DNA of 64,000 bases from Leishmania martiniquensis. Lineage: Eukaryota > Euglenozoa > Kinetoplastea > Trypanosomatida > Trypanosomatidae. A program made the position numbers and the translations under genes. Shown piece by piece: positions 29,854 through 38,200 of this stretch. The DNA lies in NCBI RefSeq assembly GCF_017916325.1, contig NC_090150.1, forward strand, positions 64,501-128,500, written 5' to 3'. Position 1 is the stretch's first letter. Every line of letters begins with the position of its first letter. The notes beneath the pieces were generated by a model. It made no database searches. It saw only the letters and a program-made list of their open reading frames with translations, and had not been told where the DNA came from.

Positions 29854-30449
29854 CGGTACCGATTTTTTTTTTCTGTATGCTTCTCTGGCTCTTACATCCA
29901 TAGATGCAGTCTCAGGTGAAAACTTGTGAGTTGGATGACGCGCTAAGGGATCGTCAGCAATGCTGCGCATTATCAACGTTCAACCTATCACTCTCTTTTT
30001 GATCCTTGACAGCGTTTCTTAAAGCTACCGCCGCAAAGAGAGCTCTTCAAGAAGAGTCTGCTATCTGTTTCCTAGCAGTTACTTCATGTGTTGTTTTGCT
30101 GATCCGCAGAATAAATGAATATCTAATGTGTTTTTAATCAATGATACTGATCTGTACATTTCAGATGCTCTTCTCTTGGCGGCGCTGATGAAGAATAGCA
30201 GTCTTTTGTGTGTGTGCGGGCATCTTGTTCCAGGATGTTTCCCTTCTCATTGCTCTCGGCCTCACACACACACACAAAAAAAGAACTCTTTGCTTCTCTT
30301 GTCCTCCTCTTTGTGCATATGCAATGATGCCGTTATGTGCATCTCTTCTTGTACGAATAATACTGCCTCACCTAGTCTTGGCTGACCGGGAAAGCTCCTA
30401 GTGCACAGCTTCCTAATTGTGACAGAAAACAGAGTATAAGGCCATTCTC
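29854..30449. other. Intergenic region between EIPR1-like gene and lysyl-tRNA synthetase
   Basis: 600 bp of AT-rich spacer with T runs and a short (CA)n at about 30263-30275. It contains the EIPR1-like 3' UTR and the synthetase splice-acceptor region. No gene seen. Confidence 0.55.
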
Positions 30450-32201
30450 ATGTCCCCGGAAGAGCTCCGTAAGCAGATCGAGGCGATCGCCTCGCAGATC
30501 ACGCATACCAAGAAGCGCAAGGGTACTGACAGTGATGAATACAAGTCTCTGGTGAAGCAGATGGCTGAGCTTCGGAGCCAGCTTCCGCAGGATGAGAAGA
30601 AAGAGAAGGTGGTAGAGCCATCTTACTTCGAGTCTCGCCTGGCCATGGTAAAGGAGATGGGTATCCTCGGCGCTGCCTACCCGCACAAGTATCACCGTCA
30701 GTACACGGTTCCCCAGTACCGAAAGAAGTACGCACCTTTGATCACCGAGCCAGGCACTTCCCTCGACAAAATGGTCACGATCGCAGGGCGCATCATCAAC
30801 AAGCGTAGCTCCGGCTCGAAACTGCACTTTATTACCATCCAAGGGGACATGGAGACTGTGCAAGTGATTTCAGCCCTCACTGACTACATTGACCAGTCGA
30901 AGTTCGCTGATATTCACTCTAAGCTGAAGCGCGGTGATATCATTGGTGTTGCAGGCAAGCCATCCCTATCCAAGAGCCACGAGTTTTCCCTCAACGCAAC
31001 CGAGATCACGCTGCTCTCAGCTTGCTACCACATGCTACCCGACGAGTACTTTGGTCTTTCCTCCATTGAGCAGCGCTTCCGTCAGCGCTACCTTGACTTT
31101 ATCGTAAACCGTGACAATATTAAGATTTTCATGGTACGTGCAAGGATCATCAAGTACATTCGCAACTTCTTTGATGAGCGCGATTTCGTGGAGGTAGAGA
31201 CACCGGTCCTCAACCAAATCGCCGGTGGTGCTGCGGCGCGCCCTTTTGTAACGCACCACAACGACCTCAACCAGACCATGTTCCTGCGCATTGCGCCGGA
31301 GCTGTACCTGAAGGAGCTCGTCGTGGGTGGAATGGATCGCGTTTACGAAATCGGCAAGCAGTTTCGTAATGAGGGCATCGATCTGACACACAACCCCGAG
31401 TTCACCAGCTGTGAGGCGTACTGGGCGTACATGGACTACAACGATTGGATGACCGCGACGGAAGACCTTCTGTACGGCCTAGCCGTGGAAATCCACGGAT
31501 CACCGACTGTCCGCTATGCACCAAAAGACTCGGAAGGCAAGCCGCTACCAGAGGTTGTTTTTAACTTTAACAAGCCTTTTAAGCGCTTGCACATTATTCC
31601 TGAGCTTGAGAGGCGATTGAAGGTTTCCTTTGACAATATCGACTTCGAGTCGGATGCGGGTGTCGAGTTTCTGATGGACCTGTGCAAGAAGCACAAGGCT
31701 GAGTGCCCTCCGCCTTACACAGCACCTCGTCTCCTTGATGCCCTTATTGCCGAGTTTCTCGAACCTGAGTGCCACGACCCTTGCTTCATCTGCGATCACC
31801 CTCGCGTAATGTCGCCTCTCGCTAAATGGCACCGCAACGACCCCCGTCTGACGGAGAGGTTCGAGCTGTTTGTCAATAAGAAGGAGCTTGCGAATGCGTA
31901 CACCGAGCTGAACAACCCTATTGTGCAGCGTGAGGAGTTTGTCAAACAGATGCGAAACCGAGACAAAGGCGATGAAGAGTCGATGGAAATCGACGAGGGC
32001 TTCGTCGCCGCTCTGGAGCACGCTCTGCCACCTACTGGTGGCTGGGGTCTTGGCATCGACCGCCTTGTAATGTTCCTCACGAGCCAGTCGAACATCAAGG
32101 AGGTGCTCCTTTTCCCTGCCATGAAGCCCGAGGGCAAAAACGCGATTGGCTACCCACCGGGCACAATGCTCAACGGTCAGGGCGTTCCCCTGTTGAAGTA
32201 G
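30450..32201 (+). CDS. KRS: Lysyl-tRNA synthetase, class IIb, cytosolic
   Basis: 583 residues, ATG at 30450. A short helical N-terminal extension (1-50) precedes the anticodon-binding OB fold (about 105-190, [19 protein letters not shown]). Class II catalytic motifs follow: motif 1 around [17 protein letters not shown] (238-254), motif 2 [20 protein letters not shown] (305-324) and motif 3 [15 protein letters not shown] near the C-terminus. It forms Lys-tRNA(Lys) from lysine, ATP and tRNA. The absence of an obvious mitochondrial presequence fits the cytosolic enzyme; trypanosomatids carry a separate mitochondrial form. Length and motif order are standard. An antisense 163-codon frame over the start is a shadow. 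Confidence 0.97.
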   Translation: MSPEELRKQIEAIASQITHTKKRKGTDSDEYKSLVKQMAELRSQLPQDEKKEKVVEPSYFESRLAMVKEMGILGAAYPHKYHRQYTVPQYRKKYAPLITEPGTSLDKMVTIAGRIINKRSSGSKLHFITIQGDMETVQVISALTDYIDQSKFADIHSKLKRGDIIGVAGKPSLSKSHEFSLNATEITLLSACYHMLPDEYFGLSSIEQRFRQRYLDFIVNRDNIKIFMVRARIIKYIRNFFDERDFVEVETPVLNQIAGGAAARPFVTHHNDLNQTMFLRIAPELYLKELVVGGMDRVYEIGKQFRNEGIDLTHNPEFTSCEAYWAYMDYNDWMTATEDLLYGLAVEIHGSPTVRYAPKDSEGKPLPEVVFNFNKPFKRLHIIPELERRLKVSFDNIDFESDAGVEFLMDLCKKHKAECPPPYTAPRLLDALIAEFLEPECHDPCFICDHPRVMSPLAKWHRNDPRLTERFELFVNKKELANAYTELNNPIVQREEFVKQMRNRDKGDEESMEIDEGFVAALEHALPPTGGWGLGIDRLVMFLTSQSNIKEVLLFPAMKPEGKNAIGYPPGTMLNGQGVPLLK

Positions 32202-33250
32202 CGCCCTAATGTTTTCCGCTTTGTGTGCGTGTGCATGAATGCGATACTCCTTGCATCAGCAGCAGCGTTGGGGCGTTTAGAGATGAACTCAAAGCGGCCA
32301 ACACCCCTCAGTTTCACCTCCTTTCTAGCAGAGGCTCTTGTTTTTTTGATCAACTGAGGGTAGAGGAAGGAGGTAAGAGGTCTCGCTGCTTTAACAACGT
32401 AAAATAAACATAAAAAAAGACATCCCTCAACTCAGGTCGACACGGTAAACCACATCGACTGTTGTTGCCTTCGGACTTTACACCCTCCCTTTGGGCTTCC
32501 TCCCCTTCCCCCTCGCCCGAAACAGATCTGCGCTGAAAAAAAGGAGGGAGGAAAAGAGCAGACTGTGAGCGGTGTATGAAAGCGAAGAGCGTTTCATTGA
32601 TATTCGAGAGCGGGGGCAAGTTCGCAGGCAGCCTTTGCACAGCGCATTTTTGCCCTTTATGGCATTCACATGCGCTCTGCTTTCTTTTCTTATATGAGCT
32701 GGCAGCGATAGGCAGCTACCCAAATATGGAAAACCAGAAAAGTGCTCAAACTGACTCTCTCCCGCTTTTTGTTTCACTTTGATAGTGCGGCACACCTCTC
32801 TCCCCCTCAAAGAAACTCTTTTACGCTAACCCTTTGAACCTACTCGCGTTCGAAAGCGCAAGCGCCTTTTTCCGCCGCCCTAGAAAAGCCTCCGTGCAGT
32901 TCTCCGAGCATTTGTACTGTGTCTTCTTTAAATGTTTCCCCCGTTGGCTTTCCATTCCTTTTCCCCTCTTCGCTCTTCTCGTGGCGTGTACTCCTCAGTA
33001 CAGTGTATATGGTAACCGTAAAAGGTGCAATATCATTGGGCTGGCCGCACGCGGAGAGAGAAAGAGAGGACAGCAACAGCTGATACGCCACGCTTTGGAT
33101 GCTACCGCGCAGCCCCTCTCTTTTTACTTTCGCTTGCCCACGCTGGCCACCCTCTAGGCGCTTGCCGCTTTAGCGTGTGCACTGTAGCCTTGGCATCGGG
33201 TTCGCATTCAGGCGATTAGGCTATTGCTGCTCCATGGGTGTGCAGTGGCA
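32202..33250. other. Intergenic region between KRS and the thiolase-like gene
   Basis: 1.05 kb, mixed composition with pyrimidine-rich stretches near 32470-32520 and 32740-32800. No ORF longer than about 110 codons on the sense strand, none convincing. Should contain the KRS 3' UTR and the splice acceptor for the next gene. Confidence 0.55.
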
Positions 33251-34468
33251 ATGCAGCGCATTCGACTTGTAGGGGTGGGCCGAACCGCTATCGGGGCTTT
33301 ACAACGAGATAGCACCGATCTGGCACGAGATGCCTTAAAGCTTGCCTTTGCTGAGGCCAACGTCTCTGCCAAAGACATCGACGCGCTTATTGCAACGCCA
33401 TCGCTCTCTTCTGGGCACTTCATGCAAGCGCACTACCTCGCCACAAAGTTCCAGATCACCACCGCCAACCCAGCAATGTTATTAAAGACGATCGACACAG
33501 GTGGCGCGAGCCCGATCAGTAGCGTCGCCGCTGCGTTGGACCTCTTCCACCGCATGCCGCACCTCAACACAGCTGTTGTGGTGTCAAGCGACGCGGTGCA
33601 CACGCTGTCAAGTTCTGAGTTCGCGAAACGCTCGAACAAAAGCATCCCGTCGCCCCATCTGGCAGAGCCGTATATTCCGCACGGCTACGACTTCTACGCG
33701 CAATGGCAGATGAAGCGGTACGGGCTGAAGCGCGAGCAGCTGGCGATGGTTCCGGTGCTGATGAGCTCCATGTCCTCGCGACACCCAGACGCCATGTGCA
33801 AGAAGCGCTACTCCTTGGAGGACGTCCTTGGAGCTCGCCCAATAGCACCGGTGACGAACCTCCCCGAATGCGCGCGCCGTGCAGACGGTGCGGTCGCAAT
33901 CGTGCTCTCGCGAGAAGATCACTACAAGCAGCACTTCGCAACAGGGCCACTAGATGGCCGCAAGCCCTATGTCCTCGGCGTCGGCGAAGGCTCCGGCCCA
34001 CTTTACCCGCCAGCCACGCACGAGGAAGTGACGCTGGAGACGTTCTCATGCCATCGCGCCATGCGCCTGGCGTACGATGCAGCAGGTGGACTCTCCGCCT
34101 CTGATATCGACTTCTTCGGCTTGTACGACTGCTTCCCAATCTGCTTCATTCGCGCTTTGGAGGCGACCGGGCTGTGTAGGGAGGGTGAGGGCGGGCAGAT
34201 GATCGAGGAAGCCTACTGCAGGGCGTTGCAGCGTGGCGGCGATGTGGACCCAAGCGAATTTCCCATCAATACCCACGGTGGTCTCATGTGCTTCGGTGCA
34301 CCGTGGGAGGTGCCGGCGATGTACAACGTAGCGGAGGCTGTCGCGCAGCTGGGCGGGCAAGCGGGACTGCGGCAGGTCCACCCCACTCCGCGACGTGCTC
34401 TTGTGTATGGGAACGGCGGCGTTTTCTCCGCCTCAGCGGTGGCGATCCTCGGCACCGATGCGCCGTAG
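33251..34468 (+). CDS. SCP2-thiolase-like protein lacking the usual catalytic cysteines
   Basis: 405 residues from the ATG at 33251 (MQRIRLVGVGRT, the usual thiolase entry). The frame opens nine codons earlier without a better start. The two-domain thiolase fold is recognisable: N-half with LARDALKLAFAEANVSAKDIDALI, C-half with ASDIDFFGLYDCFP and NTHGGLMCFGAPWEVP, end with YGNGGVFSASAVAIL. The position of the nucleophilic Cys (normally within CxSG/CASG) reads TIDTGGASP (80-88), and the C-terminal CxG loop reads GGVFSASA, so both cysteines appear absent. An HDCF-like motif is YDCF (292-295). This fits the trypanosomatid SCP2-thiolase-like (SLP) group. Ordinary thiolytic or Claisen chemistry is unlikely; acyl-CoA binding or another reaction is possible. 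Confidence 0.88.
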   Translation: MQRIRLVGVGRTAIGALQRDSTDLARDALKLAFAEANVSAKDIDALIATPSLSSGHFMQAHYLATKFQITTANPAMLLKTIDTGGASPISSVAAALDLFHRMPHLNTAVVVSSDAVHTLSSSEFAKRSNKSIPSPHLAEPYIPHGYDFYAQWQMKRYGLKREQLAMVPVLMSSMSSRHPDAMCKKRYSLEDVLGARPIAPVTNLPECARRADGAVAIVLSREDHYKQHFATGPLDGRKPYVLGVGEGSGPLYPPATHEEVTLETFSCHRAMRLAYDAAGGLSASDIDFFGLYDCFPICFIRALEATGLCREGEGGQMIEEAYCRALQRGGDVDPSEFPINTHGGLMCFGAPWEVPAMYNVAEAVAQLGGQAGLRQVHPTPRRALVYGNGGVFSASAVAILGTDAP

Positions 34469-35250
34469 GCCGCAGCGGCCCACCGCACAGCCCCTCTACA
34501 TACAATGGGGTTCATCTCTCAAAGGAGCTGCCGAGATGGGAATGCGCGCGCCTGCTTACTCCGCCACCTGCAATTTCGACATGCGTCAGGGCTCCTCTGT
34601 CTCCCTCCTTGCCGACGCTCCCCTGTCCTCTGCTGCCGGAGCCCTTTCTCTCCTCGGTCCCCCCAAACTCTTTGTGCATGCGCACCATGTCCGCAACGAG
34701 GCAGAGGGATTGGCCCCGCGAGCCTTTATCCTTGTGTGGATGTGAATCGCAGCCTGAGGCTGTCACCACCGCCGCATTCACAGCCCTTCTTTTCAACTCG
34801 GGCAATCAGCGCTCCTTCCCCTCGGTAGCCCTTCAGGGCGTGAGCATGCTAGAAGCCACGGTAGTGCTTCCTCCTTCGCACACTCCTCCCTTTCTTACTG
34901 GCGCTCGCGAGCGAAAGCGACAAATAGCACTCGACTGCTGCTCATGTGTGCAGACTTACGTCTCAGTCACGCTGCTCCACTGAAACGCCGAAGCAAACAA
35001 CACGCGTAGCGGGCAGTGCCAGCTGAGAAAAAAAACCACAACGTATGGATGCTGCGCGTGTGCGATTGTCCTGCTGTCGTCGCCCGAAGCAACTTCACAG
35101 CCCCTCTGCCCCCTTCTCTCCCTCCAACTACAGTCTCACGCGCCACCTCCAATTTATCATTCGACCTCCACAAGGAGGGGCAAAACAAAACGGAGCCCGT
35201 GAAAGAGGCTTTGCAGGCACACAAAGAGGGAACCGAGCGAATTGCTGGCA
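34469..35250. other. Intergenic region between the thiolase-like gene and the large protein gene
   Basis: 780 bp. Pyrimidine-rich stretches at about 34590-34670 and 35095-35130 are suitable splice signals. No supported gene. Confidence 0.55.
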
Positions 35251-38200
35251 ATGATCCACACCTCCACTGATGGGTCAGCGGCGCGGACGGCAGCCGATCT
35301 CGACGAGATGGACAACAAACTGCGCCGCCTCGGCCTGAATGTGGATCACCCCACCACCACGCCGCCGGCCCTCTCCTTCTTGGCGGCGCACAACAGTGCG
35401 GACTATATTCACTCTATCCGCGCAGCGAAGGCAGAGAAACAGCAGGAGCGTCTAGACAGGTCGGCGCGACTAGCGGCCGCTGTAGAGAAGCAGCAGTCAT
35501 CGAGCGCTGCGGCGGCTATGCCGTTAACAGCCGGGACTGTCCCGGGTGCTTCCACCGTGGATCGTACGGCTGCGGGCGACAAGGCATTGCTTGCGAGCGA
35601 CGCAGCTGATGCCGCATTATGGGTGACCCAGAAGTGGAAGAGTGACCGCGCGCAGCAACTCGATGCGGAGCGGATGCTGAAGGCTGCCGCCGACCGCCAG
35701 CAAAGTCGCACAGAGAACGATCAGCTTCCCTCCGTGTCACCGTCAAGCAGCATGGTGCCACTCTCGCTGAAGGCCACAGCACCGAAGTGGCGGGAGCGTA
35801 AGCGTCAGGAAGCGGCAGTATGGTGTGAAAGAGTGGCGCGAGGGCTGGCGGAGTTGGCCATGGAAGTGTCTGACAATCGACACCTGCCTGCCACAGGGCT
35901 TGACGGACGGCCTGTGTACCGGCTGCATCAAGACCTGTCTGTTACGCAGTGGCGACAGTGGGTGGAACAGCTGGTCTTTCCTGAGTCGTTTCCAACCGCC
36001 GCAGCGGAAAATTTGCGATGCGGCGATGGCGGAGCCGCCGGGACCGACAGCGAAGTCGCTATCGTCTCACCCTCAAGGAGTGCAGACGCTCCGCAGCAGA
36101 CCGTCGACGCCGACCTGCAGCTCGAGGCGGCAAAGTGTATCGAGTCGGCGACGGAGGCCGAGGCGCAGGAGGCCGTGCAAGCGCAAACGGAGGCCGTGAC
36201 CTGCGTGCTGGCGCAACTGCACGCGGAGGTGGCGCGCCAGCGCAAGGCCGCGGAAGAGGCTGTGCGTCAAGCCGCTGACGAAGCAAACCTCTCCGCTTCA
36301 CTGACCGCAGAGAGTGGAGTGGATGTCGCTGGCACTCCCCGCCGCGAAGAACTACTGCCGGGGTGGGCGCAGCGGATGCCCCCAGCCGCTTGCTTCGTCT
36401 ATGGTGATGACCTCAGCGGGGTCCGACTCTTGGCGAACACAGTCGACCTGTGCGCTCTGCGCAAACTGTATCAGCAGCAGCAGGCAACTACACACTCGCC
36501 GCATCGCCGGCTGCCCTCATCACACCAAGGGCTGCTCGGAGCTGGCGAAAGCGCTGAGCCCACCGCCTCAGATTTTCCCTCCACCGCCCCCTCGGCCGCT
36601 GCACCGCCAAAGGACCCCTTATCCCTCTTCGTGGTGAGCGAGATCGGTGTTGAGAGCAGCGACCCCGCGTTAACCGATGGCGGTGCGGTTGCCACGTACG
36701 TCACCCCACGCACTCTCCTCGGCAGCGGCGGGCTGGCTGCTGTGGGCGGCGATGGAAAGCGAAGCGGCTCTGCAGGGCGCTCACAGCGGACGCAGCCGCA
36801 CTCTTCAGCCGGCGGCGGCAACGCTGTTGGCGGTGGCAGCGCAGCTCAGGGAACTGCCGCTTCTGCCGCCTCCGGCACCAACAGCGGCGCCGCCCACCGC
36901 TTCTGTCAGCGTTTGGCCGCGATGTCCTCAGACGGACGCCGCGAGAGCGATCAGCTGATCGATGCCATTGTTCGGGAAGTCGTGCGAGTGCATCGCCACA
37001 ACTTGGGCGTGCTGGCTGGCGATCGCATGCCGTCGTGGACGCCCAAGCCAGCAGCTGCCGGCTTGGGCGTCATAGAGGAGGAAAGCAGTCATCCCAGCGT
37101 CGCCGCGCTGGCGTCTGTGCCGCTTCGAACGCTCTTCCTCGTTGGTTTCCCCGACTCTGCCTCCTTTGCTGAGGCCCTAGCGCGGCGGCTGAAGCAGGCG
37201 ACGGCGGCTGCGGAGATGGAGCTGATGGACATGGAGGGGCGTCGGCGCCTCACCGAGCGGCAGGCGGCTGTCGCCGCTGCTGCAGCGGCCGAAGGAGGCA
37301 GGCAGCGTTCGCCGTCACCTGCAAAGGGGACGAAAGGTGCTTCACCTGGGCTGGCACGCTCCAAGGGAAGCCGGCTCGCCAAGAACTTGGCTGGAGCCGA
37401 AGAGCAAGCCGTGTCAGCGATAGTGGAGGAGCTGCAAGCTACGGTGGCGATGCCGCCACTCGGAGTTCTGGCAACCTTCCTCGTCTATGACCTGCCAACA
37501 CGCCAGCGGCGGCTGGAGGCGGCATCGTTCGCGACAGACGCGGCGCCAGCGCAGCGGGCGAGCGGCGATGATGGTGAGGATGACCTCAGTGCCTCTGTGG
37601 GCGTCGGTGGCGCTGGGGTACTGCGCACCGTGGGACCAGAGTACAGCCATCCCGTCTACAACCCACCCGCAGAGGATATCCAGAGCTGCGGGTCTCTGTC
37701 TGTGAACAAAGAGCTTGCACCGACGCTGACCACCGGCGTCCGCCGGGGCGGTCCCTCGGGCACATCCTCCTTGTCTTTTTCGTTGTTCCCGTTGTTTACC
37801 GCGTCCGCGCCCACCGTAGCGACGTCGGCAGCGTCTCTCTGCGTGCACACCTGGAACATAGAGCGGCTGCGCACGGAGCTAAAGCAGCAGCACTCACAGC
37901 AGCACCGCCAGCGCCAAGACTGGACAGCGGCAGTGGTGGACAACGGAAAGCAGGGAAGTGCTGATCATCTCGTCGGGGTGCAGCCTGGCACCACGACCTT
38001 CCCCCGCCACTCTGCGAAACGCCGCGACAAACCAACGGCAAGTCCAAGCACCAACTTTGTTAGCGCCCCCTCCGACCTGGAACGTGCGAGCGCCGGCGCA
38101 CGGCGCGTAAGCGTAGCAGCTGCAGCTCGAGCCGCCGAGCTTTCAGGAGCTGCGGCCTTGGTGAAGCTGTCTGAGGAGAAAGGGCTGCCCCGCGTACTCT

